A DNA stretch of 7,848 nt from Burkholderiales bacterium (GCA_030834045.1 JAURFZ010000060.1:1-7848); one strand, 5' to 3'. Counted from the stretch's first letter, positions 1 to 6,698 are shown. Numbers and translations are program-made. The notes: generated from the sequence alone by a model not told the origin.

Positions 1-373
1 CCACGCCCGTTCCGCCGGCAGCAAGCCCAATAAGCTGAGCGCCATTGCCTAGCCCCAGAGCATAGCCAAGCAGACGCGAGAGCATGAGGCCCATAAAGAA
101 GGTGAAGCCCAGCAAGAGGTAAACACCTAAGGGGCTGTGCTTGGTCTTCTCGATGGCATAGAAAAACCCAAAGGCTATTGCCATGAAAAGGATGAAACTG
201 ATGAAGGGGCTGCCTGCGAACAACGAGAACCCAGAGGAAATGCCAACCCATGCGCCAAGCACAGTTGGCACCATGGTGGCCGCCAGCAGCAAGTAAGTGT
301 TGCGAAGTACCTTGTTCTGTGAGGCCGATAGGACTCGATCGGAACGTGAGGCGGGGTTGAGTTGAGGGAACAT
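1..373 (-). CDS. BAX inhibitor-1/YccA-like membrane protein, 5' part
   Basis: This is a partial gene. The minus-strand reading frame starts with ATG at 373 and runs open through the left edge, giving 124 N-terminal residues and no stop. The protein begins MFPQLNPASRSDRVLSASQN and has a polar N-terminus of about 25 residues. Hydrophobic segments follow at about 26-45, 57-74 and 82-106, then the glycine-rich stretch GLAAGGTGV at the edge. This layout, with the NKVLRNTYLLLA and GFTFFMGLMLSR stretches, matches bacterial YccA-type members of the BAX inhibitor-1 (TMBIM) family, which are inner-membrane proteins of about 220-230 residues with seven membrane helices. E. coli YccA binds and modulates the FtsH protease; that role here is inference. 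The start is well supported by AAGGAG (plus-strand CTCCTT at 384-389), 10 bases upstream of ATG. The gene is divergent from ndk. Confidence 0.85.
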   Translation of the reverse strand, partial: MFPQLNPASRSDRVLSASQNKVLRNTYLLLAATMVPTVLGAWVGISSGFSLFAGSPFISFILFMAIAFGFFYAIEKTKHSPLGVYLLLGFTFFMGLMLSRLLGYALGLGNGAQLIGLAAGGTGV

Positions 374-384
374 TGCGGTTGATC

Positions 385-413
385 TCCTTTGCAAGTAATC
401 CAAGCGATATAAT
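385..413 (+). promoter_or_regulatory. Candidate promoter for ndk, consensus -10 box
   Basis: A perfect sigma-70 -10 hexamer TATAAT lies at 408-413 on the plus strand. The base one before it and the G at 406 do not complete a full extended -10. At 17-base spacing the -35 position (385-390) reads TCCTTT, a poor match to TTGACA, and it overlaps the ribosome binding site of the divergent gene. If used, transcription would start near 420 and give ndk a leader of about 150 bases. The strength of the -10 against the weak -35 leaves this uncertain. Confidence 0.3.
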
Positions 414-436
414 CTCAGGTCTTCATTGTAAATCAA
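409..436 (-). promoter_or_regulatory. Candidate promoter for the yccA-like gene
   Basis: Read on the minus strand, TTGATT (plus-strand 431-436) is followed after 16 bases by GATTAT (plus-strand 409-414). Each hexamer matches the sigma-70 consensus at four of six positions. It lies about 35-65 bases upstream of the ATG at 373, a sensible distance. The -10 overlaps the plus-strand TATAAT at 408-413, so the two promoters could not be occupied at once. This is a pattern match only. Confidence 0.22.
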
Positions 437-444
437 GGCTTCGC

Positions 445-465
445 GGCTTAATAACCCTTTAAGCC
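445..465. repeat. 7-bp inverted repeat in the divergent region
   Basis: GGCTTAA at 445-451 is the exact reverse complement of TTAAGCC at 459-465, with a 7-base loop (TAACCCT). A second copy of GGCTT at 437-441 could compete for the same right arm. There is no T run on either side and the flanking genes are divergent, so a terminator is unlikely. It could be a protein-binding site or an mRNA hairpin in the ndk leader, or it may be chance. Confidence 0.4.
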
Positions 466-531
466 AAAGATGTTTCCTGCTTCGGGTCATCCGTCTGCCA
501 GCTTCAATGATACTTAGAGCACCAGTCTTCG

Positions 532-548
532 TAAAAATTCAATTTTTA
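532..548. repeat. A/T palindrome before the ndk ribosome binding site
   Basis: TAAAAATT at 532-539 and AATTTTTA at 541-548 are exact reverse complements around a single C at 540. The palindrome ends 19 bases before the ndk ATG and 6 bases before the AAGGA ribosome binding site. The T run 543-547 can also pair with the A run 551-556 directly beside that site. It may act as an operator, an upstream AT-rich element or a weak RNA hairpin, and the sequence alone does not decide. Confidence 0.4.
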
Positions 549-567
549 TTAAAAAAGGAATGAAATC

Positions 568-993
568 ATGGCGGTAGAGCGCACCCTGTCAATCATCAAG
601 CCCGATGCAGTCGCCAAGAACGTGATCGGACAGATCTACAGCCGCTTCGAGAAGGCCGAGCTTAAAGTCATTGCTGCCCAAATGATGCACCTTTCGCGTG
701 CCCAGGCCGAGGGGTTTTATGCGGTGCACAGGGAGCGTCCTTTTTTCGGTGAACTGGTTGCATTCATGATTTCGGGGCCGGTGATGATCCAGGTGCTTGA
801 GGGCGAGAACGCCATTTCCAAAAACCGTGAGCTTATGGGCGCAACCGACCCCAAGAAGGCCGACCCGGGAACCATTCGGGCTGACTTTGCCGACAGCATC
901 GATGCTAATGCGGTGCATGGCTCCGACGGCCCCGACACAGCAGCCCAAGAAATTGCCTACTTCTTCCCCAGCATGGGGGTTTTTGGGCGCTAG
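568..993 (+). CDS. ndk: Nucleoside diphosphate kinase
   Basis: Ndk transfers the gamma-phosphate of ATP to nucleoside diphosphates through a phosphohistidine, balancing the cytoplasmic NTP and dNTP pools. The 141-residue protein has the usual bacterial length and is one domain. Visible family residues are Lys11 in the SIIKPDAV start, Tyr51, Phe59, Arg87, Thr93, Arg104, Asn114 and the catalytic His117 inside NAVHGSDG. All active-site residues are present, so the enzyme should be active. The ATG is preceded by AAGGA at 555-559 with 8-base spacing, and translation from there gives the canonical MAVERTLSIIKPDAV start. It is the first plus-strand gene after the divergent region. A 44-base gap without a terminator-like hairpin separates it from rlmN, so read-through into rlmN is likely. 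Confidence 0.98.
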   Translation: MAVERTLSIIKPDAVAKNVIGQIYSRFEKAELKVIAAQMMHLSRAQAEGFYAVHRERPFFGELVAFMISGPVMIQVLEGENAISKNRELMGATDPKKADPGTIRADFADSIDANAVHGSDGPDTAAQEIAYFFPSMGVFGR

Positions 994-1037
994 CCCCAGC
1001 CCGCGCGACCGGCATAGGTCTCTTTAGGTTGTAGCGC

Positions 1038-2222
1038 ATGCCCAATGCCCAACTTACCGCCGCCCATTCTGGGGCCGCGAAAGACTCAGGCCTTACGAAT
1101 CTATTAGGGCTCACGCGCGATGAGCTCGAGGGCTGGGTGGAAGGCCTGGGCGAGAAGGCCTTTCGTGCGCGTCAGCTTTTCAAATGGGTGCATCAGCACG
1201 GGGCAACAGACTTCCAGGCCATGACAAGCCTCGCCAAGAGCCTTCGCGATCAACTCAATGGTCGGGCCGAACTTCGTGAGCTTCCTATTCTTCGTGATCA
1301 CCAATCGGTTGATGGCACGCGCAAATGGCTGCTTGATGCAGGGCAGGGTAACGCCATTGAAACGGTCTACATTCCCGAGGACGATCGTGGAACCCTGTGT
1401 GTCTCCTCGCAGGCCGGCTGCACCGTGGCCTGCGGCTTTTGCTCAACGGGCCATCAGGGTTTTGCCCGAAACTTATCGACGGCTGAAATAATTGGACAGG
1501 TGCGCATGGCCAATCGGCTGCTTGATCCTTCAGGCCGTCGCGCAGCCGTCTCTAATGTTGTCTTTATGGGCATGGGTGAGCCCTTGTTGAATTACGAGGC
1601 GGTACGGGGAGCGTTGCAAATTCTGCTTGATGACAATGGCTATGGTCTCTCGCGTCGCAAAGTCACCGTCTCCACCTCGGGGGTCGTACCCTTTATTGAG
1701 CGCCTTGCCGCAGAATGCCCCGTTGCCTTGGCCGTCTCCCTGCACGCACCGAACGACCCGCTTCGCGACAGGCTTGTGCCGTTAAACAAAAAGTATCCCC
1801 TGGCCGAACTGCTCGCTGCCTGCCGGCTGTATCTGCGGTCGGGTCCTCGCGACTTCATCACCTTTGAGTACGTGATGCTCGAAGGCGTTAACGACAGCCA
1901 AGACCATGCGCGCGAGCTCGTTTCTTTGGTGACCCAGGCCAAGCTTTATTGCAAGTTCAATCTCATTCCCTTCAACCCCTTTCCTGCCTCGGGCTTTCGG
2001 CGATCACCTGCTGAAAGGGTGAGGCAGTTCGCTCAGACCTTGCAGGCCGCTGGCATGGTGGCCACGGTTCGAAAGACCCGCGGCGACGACATTGATGCCG
2101 CCTGCGGCCAACTGGCTGGCGACATACAAGACCGAACTCTTATTCGGCTTCGGCGGCTTGACGCCGGGGCTGAAGGTCTTGCCCTTGGTTCTCACGAGAC
2201 ATCGTCAACCCATCATGCCTAG
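1038..2222 (+). CDS. rlmN: Dual-specificity RNA (adenine-C2) methyltransferase RlmN
   Basis: RlmN is a radical-SAM enzyme that methylates C2 of A2503 in 23S rRNA and of A37 in a subset of tRNAs. The 394-residue protein is near the family length. The radical-SAM cluster cysteines are Cys128, Cys132 and Cys135 in GCTVACGFCSTG. Cys356 in RGDDIDAACGQLAGD matches the methyl-carrying Cys355 of E. coli. Cys121 corresponds to the conserved cysteine 118. The SAM-binding GMGEPL motif and the NLIPFNPFP stretch are also present. An N-terminal helical domain covers about residues 20-100. The start is fixed closely, because an in-frame TAG lies two codons upstream (1032-1034); the ribosome binding site is weak. 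After the conserved core, a low-conservation tail of about 25 residues (LDAGAEGLALGSH...) ends at TAG, overlapping ispG by 8 bases. Confidence 0.97.
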   Translation: MPNAQLTAAHSGAAKDSGLTNLLGLTRDELEGWVEGLGEKAFRARQLFKWVHQHGATDFQAMTSLAKSLRDQLNGRAELRELPILRDHQSVDGTRKWLLDAGQGNAIETVYIPEDDRGTLCVSSQAGCTVACGFCSTGHQGFARNLSTAEIIGQVRMANRLLDPSGRRAAVSNVVFMGMGEPLLNYEAVRGALQILLDDNGYGLSRRKVTVSTSGVVPFIERLAAECPVALAVSLHAPNDPLRDRLVPLNKKYPLAELLAACRLYLRSGPRDFITFEYVMLEGVNDSQDHARELVSLVTQAKLYCKFNLIPFNPFPASGFRRSPAERVRQFAQTLQAAGMVATVRKTRGDDIDAACGQLAGDIQDRTLIRLRRLDAGAEGLALGSHETSSTHHA

Positions 2223-3531
2223 CGAAACAACACCAACCACCGCCTTGAACTGCCTAAGCCAGCCCATGACTTGCGGCTCCTTGCCGCGCCGACAGACCAA
2301 ACAGGTGAAGCTCCAGTGGGGCGACACCAAGGTTTTCGTGGGGGGGGGCGCCCCAGTGGTGGTGCAGTCCATGACCAACACGGACACGGCCGACGCCATT
2401 GCAACGGCTATTCAGGTGCGCGACCTTGCCTTTGCCGGCTCCGAGGTTGTACGTATTACTGTCAATACCCTCGAGGCCGCCCGCGAGGTGCCAGCCATAC
2501 GCGAGCAGCTCGACAAAATGGGCTGCGCTGTTCCGCTGGTGGGCGACTTTCATTTCAATGGCCATAAGCTCTTGGCCGAGGTGCCTGAGTGTGCCACTGC
2601 GCTTTCGAAGTATCGAATTAACCCAGGTAATGTGGGCCGAGGCGCCAAGCGCGACAGCCAGTTTGGGGCCATGATTGAGGCGGCCTTGCGGTTTGACCGG
2701 CCTATTCGCATTGGTGTGAACTGGGGCAGCCTTGACCAAGAACTGCTGGCGCGTCTTATGGATGAAAACGCCTGCCGGGCCGAGCCCTGGGACGCTCAGG
2801 CTGTAATGCGCGAGGCTCTTGTGAGTTCGGCGTTGCAGAGTGCCGAGCAGGCGGTGGCCTGGGGCATGCCCGAGAATCAAATTGTGCTTTCTGCCAAAGT
2901 CTCCGCGGTGCAAGATCTTATTGCTGTCTATCGCGAACTCTCTCGCCGTTGTGATTACCCCTTGCACCTTGGCCTAACCGAGGCTGGCATGGGCAGCAAA
3001 GGCATTGTCTCTTCCACGGCAGCCATGGCCGTTCTTCTGCAAGAAGGTATTGGCGACACCATCCGCGTCTCGCTTACTCCCGAGCCCGGTGGTGACCGTC
3101 GAAAAGAAGTGGTTGTCGCCCAGGAAATGCTGCAGGTGCTTGGCTTAAGGGCCTTCACTCCCCTGGTCATTGCCTGCCCGGGCTGTGGTCGTACCACCTC
3201 CACCTTCTTCCAAGAACTTGCCGACAAGGTGCAGACCTACCTGCGCGATCAGATGCCTGTCTGGCGAAAGCACTACCCCGGGGTGGAGTCTATGAATGTG
3301 GCTGTGATGGGCTGCGTCGTGAACGGCCCGGGAGAAAGCAAGCATGCCAATATCGGTATCAGCCTTCCCGGTACAGGCGAGCAGCCTGTGGCGCCCGTTT
3401 ATATTGATGGCGAACGTGGGCCAACCTTGAAGGGTGACCGCATCGCGGAAGAGTTCCAGGCCATGGTGGCCGATTACGTGGTTACGCGCTATGGCACGGC
3501 TGACAAGGCGAACAAGGGTTCTGCGGCGTGA
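2215..3531 (+). CDS. ispG: 4-hydroxy-3-methylbut-2-en-1-yl diphosphate synthase (flavodoxin)
   Basis: IspG (GcpE) reductively converts MEcPP to HMBPP, the penultimate step of the MEP isoprenoid pathway, using a [4Fe-4S] cluster and reduced flavodoxin or ferredoxin. From ATG 2215 the protein has 438 residues: an N-terminal TIM barrel (PVVVQSMTNTDTADA near 45-60, VGDFHFNGH, INPGNVG) and a C-terminal cluster domain. The cluster ligands are visible as Cys321 and Cys324 in ACPGCGRTTS, Cys367 in AVMGCVVNGPGE, and Glu374. It is longer than E. coli IspG (372), as is usual in betaproteobacteria. The frame is open upstream to before 2092, but 2215 is the ATG nearest the conserved region that overlaps the rlmN stop (ATGCCTAG). 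ATG 2266 (Met18) is the alternative; neither has a clear ribosome binding site. A run of nine G lies at 2340-2348. The stop overlaps the hisS start. Confidence 0.97.
   Translation: MPSETTPTTALNCLSQPMTCGSLPRRQTKQVKLQWGDTKVFVGGGAPVVVQSMTNTDTADAIATAIQVRDLAFAGSEVVRITVNTLEAAREVPAIREQLDKMGCAVPLVGDFHFNGHKLLAEVPECATALSKYRINPGNVGRGAKRDSQFGAMIEAALRFDRPIRIGVNWGSLDQELLARLMDENACRAEPWDAQAVMREALVSSALQSAEQAVAWGMPENQIVLSAKVSAVQDLIAVYRELSRRCDYPLHLGLTEAGMGSKGIVSSTAAMAVLLQEGIGDTIRVSLTPEPGGDRRKEVVVAQEMLQVLGLRAFTPLVIACPGCGRTTSTFFQELADKVQTYLRDQMPVWRKHYPGVESMNVAVMGCVVNGPGESKHANIGISLPGTGEQPVAPVYIDGERGPTLKGDRIAEEFQAMVADYVVTRYGTADKANKGSAA
2340..2348 (+). repeat. Nine-G homopolymer inside ispG
   Basis: Nine consecutive G residues encode part of FVGGGAPVVV near residues 42-46 of IspG. 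They run into GGGGCGCCCC at 2345-2354, a perfect 10-bp palindrome. The frame continues correctly on both sides into conserved IspG sequence, so the tract length shown here is the functional one. Such tracts are prone to slippage in replication and to sequencing error. Confidence 0.9.
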
Positions 3532-4814
3532 ACAGTAAGCTCTCGGCTGTGAAGGGCATGAACGACCTTCTGCCCGAGCAGGCCGAAGTCTGGGAGCAGG
3601 TTGAGTCAAAGGTCTCAGAGGTCTTTCGTCAGTACGGCTACAGGCCTATTCGCACGCCCATTGTGGAGTCAACCCCCGTTTTTGTGCGCGCCATCGGGGA
3701 GGTGACCGACATCGTTGAAAAAGAAATGTACAGCTTCACCGACGCACTCAATGGCGAGGCCCTGACCCTTAGACCTGAAAACACCGCTGCTGTGGTGCGG
3801 GCTGCGATTGAGCACAACCTTTTGTACGACGGTCCTCGCAGGCTCTGGTATTTCGGGCCTATGTTTCGCCACGAGCGTCCGCAGAAAGGCCGGTATCGTC
3901 AGTTTCACCAGTTTGGCGTTGAGGCCCTTGGCTTTGACCAACCCGAGTCCGACGCCGAACAAATTTTTATGGTGACCCGCCTCTTTAAGGCATTGGGGCT
4001 TACCGGTTCGTTCGCGCCCAAACTGCAGCTCAATTCCCTTGGCATGCCCGAGGACCGTGCCCGGCATCGCGAGGCCTTGGTTCAGTACTTTCAGTCGCAT
4101 CACAGTCAGCTTGACGAGGACAGCCAGAGGCGCCTTGGCTCCAACCCCCTACGAATTCTGGATTCAAAAAACCCCGAGATGGCCGAGCTTATTCGCTTGG
4201 CCCCTCAGCTCCCCGAATTCCTTGGAGAGCATGCCAAGCATTTTCAGCAGCGTCTTTTGAAATCGCTAGAAGACCAGGGCATTGCCTTCGAACTCAACCC
4301 TCGGCTTGTGCGCGGTCTCGACTACTACAATCTCACTGTCTTTGAATGGGTGACCGATCGGCTTGGGGCCCAGGCCACGGTCTGTGGTGGTGGGCGCTAC
4401 GACAGCCTGGTTGAGCGTATGGGCGGCAAGCCTGCTGCGGCAACAGGCTTTGCAATTGGTGCAGAGCGCCTTATTCTGTTGGTGCAGGAGGCTCAGGGCC
4501 TTGCAAGCCCGCAAGCGCCCGATGCCTACCTTATTCATTTTGGCCAAGGCGCCTGTGAACCCGCCTTCAAGCTTGCTGAGCAGTTGCGTGACCGAGGCCT
4601 TAAGGTGGTCTTTGATCCAGGCCAGACCAGCGCAAAATCCCAGATGAAAAAGGCCGACAGCAGTGGGGCCGACTTAGCCCTTCTTATTGGTGAGGACGAA
4701 AGCCTTGCCGGCGAGGTCACCGTGAAGCCGCTTCGCGGGCAGGGCCAGCAGGCTACCATGCCTGTTTCCCAGTTATTGGCCACTATGGACAGGAGAGAGC
4801 AAGACCATGCGTGA
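3528..4814 (+). CDS. hisS: Histidyl-tRNA synthetase
   Basis: HisS is the class II synthetase that charges tRNA-His with histidine using ATP, as a cytoplasmic homodimer. The 428-residue protein matches the usual bacterial length. It opens with the typical KLSAVKGMNDLLP. Motif 1 lies around residues 38-60 (ending IGEVTDIVEKEM). Motif 2 contains FRHER with Arg114. The two histidine-specific motifs are RGLDYYN, with catalytic Arg262, and CGGGRYD (286-292). Motif 3 is GFAIGAER (307-314). A C-terminal anticodon-binding domain covers about 330-428 and includes KSQMKKAD. The start is GTG, which overlaps the ispG stop as GTGA and has AAGG about 11 bases upstream inside ispG. The next internal ATG (Met11) would cut into the conserved KGMNDLLP motif. 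The stop overlaps the next gene by 8 bases. No key residue appears to be missing. Confidence 0.97.
   Translation: MNSKLSAVKGMNDLLPEQAEVWEQVESKVSEVFRQYGYRPIRTPIVESTPVFVRAIGEVTDIVEKEMYSFTDALNGEALTLRPENTAAVVRAAIEHNLLYDGPRRLWYFGPMFRHERPQKGRYRQFHQFGVEALGFDQPESDAEQIFMVTRLFKALGLTGSFAPKLQLNSLGMPEDRARHREALVQYFQSHHSQLDEDSQRRLGSNPLRILDSKNPEMAELIRLAPQLPEFLGEHAKHFQQRLLKSLEDQGIAFELNPRLVRGLDYYNLTVFEWVTDRLGAQATVCGGGRYDSLVERMGGKPAAATGFAIGAERLILLVQEAQGLASPQAPDAYLIHFGQGACEPAFKLAEQLRDRGLKVVFDPGQTSAKSQMKKADSSGADLALLIGEDESLAGEVTVKPLRGQGQQATMPVSQLLATMDRREQDHA
4791..4795 (+). promoter_or_regulatory. Ribosome binding site of the yfgM-like gene, inside hisS
   Basis: AGGAG lies 11 bases before ATG 4807 and within the last hisS codons. 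It is the clearest ribosome binding site among the overlapping genes here and fixes the start of the yfgM-like gene. This gene can therefore recruit ribosomes itself as well as by coupling to hisS. Confidence 0.7.
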
Positions 4815-5472
4815 AGACCTTGAGCAACAAGAACAGATGGCTGCCATTAAGGGCTTCTGGCGGGACAACGGGCGGTTTATTTTTGCTGCCGTGCTTGTTA
4901 TTGCCCTGGGCTTTGGTGGCTATCAGGGCTACCAAGCGTATGCGGCCCATCAAGGGGAGAAGGCTTCGCGACTTCTTACCGAGTTTGAGCAGGCCATTGC
5001 CGAGCAGAATGCAACCAAGGCAGAGGCGCTTGCCACAACCCTTGCAGCCGATCACGAGGGCAGCATGCACCATGCCCTGGCAGCCATGCGTATGGCGAAG
5101 TCTCTGGTGGGCGCGGGCAGCCTTGAGAAGGCCGCCGAATGGCTCGAGCCCATTAAAGACCACTCCGACGAGGGTCTTGCGTGGATTGCACGTCTTCGGC
5201 TTTCGAGCCTTTACATCGACCTCAACCAGCTTGAAAAGGCACTTAACGTATTGAATGAAGCCGAGCCGATCGAGGCCATGCTCGCCCAGGTGAACGATCG
5301 TCGCGGCGATGCCCTTGTGCTCTTGGGCCGTAACGATGAGGCTCGCACCGCCTGGAAAGCGGCCCTAGCCGCCTGGGGGGGCGAACCGCCCAAGTCTGCC
5401 GCCGCCGACCTGGTCTCGCGCAAACTGGCAAGCCTGCCCTCGTTTATGGCCGAGCCGGCGGTCAGGCAATAA
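4807..5472 (+). CDS. YfgM-like membrane-anchored TPR protein (ancillary SecYEG translocon subunit)
   Basis: The 221-residue protein has a short charged N-terminus with EDLEQQEQMAAIKGFWRDNG. One membrane helix follows at about residues 23-43 (FIFAAVLVIALGFGG), then a periplasmic helical domain rich in Ala, Leu and Glu that fits TPR-like repeats (about 50-150). This is the architecture of E. coli YfgM (206 residues), which associates with SecYEG and the chaperone PpiD and helps hand secreted proteins to periplasmic chaperones. The position between hisS and bamB is the same as in E. coli and supports the call. The cytoplasmic N-terminus with an outward C-terminus is inferred from topology. ATG 4807 overlaps the hisS stop (ATGCGTGA) and has a good AGGAG site. 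The TAA stop shares one base with the bamB ATG. The C-terminal 25 residues are less conserved and carry a seven-G run. Confidence 0.9.
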   Translation: MREDLEQQEQMAAIKGFWRDNGRFIFAAVLVIALGFGGYQGYQAYAAHQGEKASRLLTEFEQAIAEQNATKAEALATTLAADHEGSMHHALAAMRMAKSLVGAGSLEKAAEWLEPIKDHSDEGLAWIARLRLSSLYIDLNQLEKALNVLNEAEPIEAMLAQVNDRRGDALVLLGRNDEARTAWKAALAAWGGEPPKSAAADLVSRKLASLPSFMAEPAVRQ

Positions 5473-6698
5473 TGGCTTTCATGAAAACATTCCATCCCCT
5501 TCGCTCCACTCTCTATTGCCTGGGCCTTGGGTTGTGCCTTGCGGGCCTAACCGCCTGTTCAAGTTCGCCTAAGCTCAAGCCTGCAAGTCTTTCAAACATT
5601 GACGAGCGTACAACCCTGCGCACCGTCTGGAGTCAGCCAAGCGATCCCGCCCCATCCCTAGGGAGCTCGGCCTCAGGTCAAGGTGCATTCAGTCCAGCCG
5701 TCTCGGCCGGCATGGCGGTGGTGGCGGGTCGATCCGGTGAGTTGCAGGCCTTTGCCTTAGGAACGGGTCAAAGGCTTTGGAGCCTTAGTCTGAACGAGGC
5801 CTTGGCCGCCGGCGTTGGAACGGGTGCAGCCAGTGCCGAAGGGCACTATGCCGTGGTCACACGGGCAGGCGAACTTGTCTTGGTTGATGCCAAGGGCAAG
5901 GTTCGTTGGCGTCAGCCCATGGGCGGTGTTTCCTTTGAAAGGCCTGCCATAAGCAGCGGTGTCGTGGCGGTAAGGCTTGCCGACAACCGACTTGTGGGCT
6001 TTGACCAAGAGACAGGCAACCGTCGCTGGCTTTTGCAGCGAACCTTGCCAAGCCTCGTCTTGCATGGCGAGTCGGGCCTTCGGGTTGCCTCAAGCCCCGC
6101 CGCCGCCGCCATTAACGAACCCCTTGGCCCAACCGACCTTCTGGCGGGTCTGCCTGCCGGTCGTTTGCTCTGGCTCAATGCCTCCAATGGGGCCGTGCGC
6201 TGGGAGTCTCAGGTGGTAGTGCCGCGTGGCAGTAACGAAGTGGAACGCATCTCCGATCTGCTTGGTGCACCCATTGTTCTATCAGATGCCGTGTGTTTTG
6301 GCGCCTATCAGAATGCGGTGGGCTGCCGGCAGTCGGCAAATGGGCGCAGCCTATGGCAGAAATCGTTTGCCCTGGCTCTACCCATTGCCGCCAATGAAGA
6401 CTGGCTTATTGCGGTGGATACCAGCGATCGTGTTTCGGGATTTAACCGCCGCACAGGCGAGCGGGCCTGGACAAACAATGCTCTTTTCCTTCGGCAGCTC
6501 TCGGCCCCTGTTCTTTTAGCAGGCGCAGCCTGGTTGGGTGACAGCGAAGGCTACCTGCATGCAATGGATCTTCAAACCGGAGCTCTGGTTGGTCGCCTTC
6601 GGCTTGAGGCGGGCCGCCCCTCGGGGCCCATGGTGACAACAACCGAAGGGCTACTTGTGCAGACGCAGGCAGGCAGGGTTTCGCTTTTGCGACCGTGA
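5472..6698 (+). CDS. bamB: Outer-membrane protein assembly factor BamB (lipoprotein)
   Basis: BamB is a lipoprotein of the BAM complex that binds BamA and helps insert beta-barrel proteins into the outer membrane. The 408-residue protein (392 in E. coli) starts with a lipoprotein signal peptide: basic and hydrophobic residues 5-25, then the lipobox LTAC with the lipidated cysteine at 29. Ser at +2 fits sorting to the outer membrane. The rest is an eight-bladed PQQ-type propeller. Repeated blade ends of the form TG-x-x-x-W are visible near residues 98-103 (TGQRLW), 141-146 (GKVRW), 181-186 (TGNRRW), 239-244 (NGAVRW), 290-295 (NGRSLW), 328-333 (TGERAW) and 369 (TGALVG). ATG 5472 shares one base with the preceding TAA. 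ATG 5481 (Met4) is an equally workable start. The stop overlaps der. Confidence 0.95.
   Translation: MAFMKTFHPLRSTLYCLGLGLCLAGLTACSSSPKLKPASLSNIDERTTLRTVWSQPSDPAPSLGSSASGQGAFSPAVSAGMAVVAGRSGELQAFALGTGQRLWSLSLNEALAAGVGTGAASAEGHYAVVTRAGELVLVDAKGKVRWRQPMGGVSFERPAISSGVVAVRLADNRLVGFDQETGNRRWLLQRTLPSLVLHGESGLRVASSPAAAAINEPLGPTDLLAGLPAGRLLWLNASNGAVRWESQVVVPRGSNEVERISDLLGAPIVLSDAVCFGAYQNAVGCRQSANGRSLWQKSFALALPIAANEDWLIAVDTSDRVSGFNRRTGERAWTNNALFLRQLSAPVLLAGAAWLGDSEGYLHAMDLQTGALVGRLRLEAGRPSGPMVTTTEGLLVQTQAGRVSLLRP

Larger units (their letters stand above)
374..567. other. Divergent intergenic region between the yccA-like gene and ndk
   Basis: These 194 bases separate two genes that point away from each other, so they should carry promoters for both and no terminator. 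The region is richer in A and T than the flanking genes. It contains a perfect TATAAT hexamer, a 7-bp inverted repeat at 445-465 and an A/T palindrome at 532-548 just before the ndk ribosome binding site. I find no ORF with a ribosome binding site, no tRNA and no recognisable riboswitch in it. Confidence 0.7.

Noticed and set aside
137..322. Plus-strand 61-codon ORF at the left edge
   Set aside because: It is antisense to the well-supported yccA-like gene, whose minus-strand frame gives clear membrane helices and a good ribosome binding site.
560..577. Five-codon ORF (MKSWR) overlapping the ndk start, a possible upstream ORF
   Set aside because: Its ATG sits directly against the AAGGA site with no spacing for initiation, so the site serves the ndk ATG at 568 instead.
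980..1037. Possible terminator between ndk and rlmN
   Set aside because: Only short stems (GGGC/GCCC at the ndk stop, GACC/GGTC further on) are present, with no following T run, so an intrinsic terminator is not supported.
2340..2348. Phase-variation switch controlling ispG
   Set aside because: The G9 tract could slip, but IspG is normally essential and the frame is intact, so a regulated on/off switch is unlikely without read-level evidence. Kept only as a mutability observation.
2254..2967. Long antisense ORF of 237 codons opposite ispG
   Set aside because: It lies wholly within ispG on the other strand, shows no recognisable protein family, and long antisense frames are expected opposite GC-rich coding sequence. 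ispG itself is fully conserved in its own frame.
3145..3609. Antisense ORF of 154 codons across the ispG-hisS junction
   Set aside because: Composition is Arg/His/Pro-rich with no family resemblance, and both sense genes are intact and recognisable.
4811..5254. Plus-strand ORF of 147 codons overlapping the start of the yfgM-like gene, with a hydrophobic stretch
   Set aside because: It is a shifted-frame reading of the yfgM-like gene; the hydrophobic stretch is a frame-shifted copy of the real membrane helix codons, and the good ribosome binding site fits ATG 4807.
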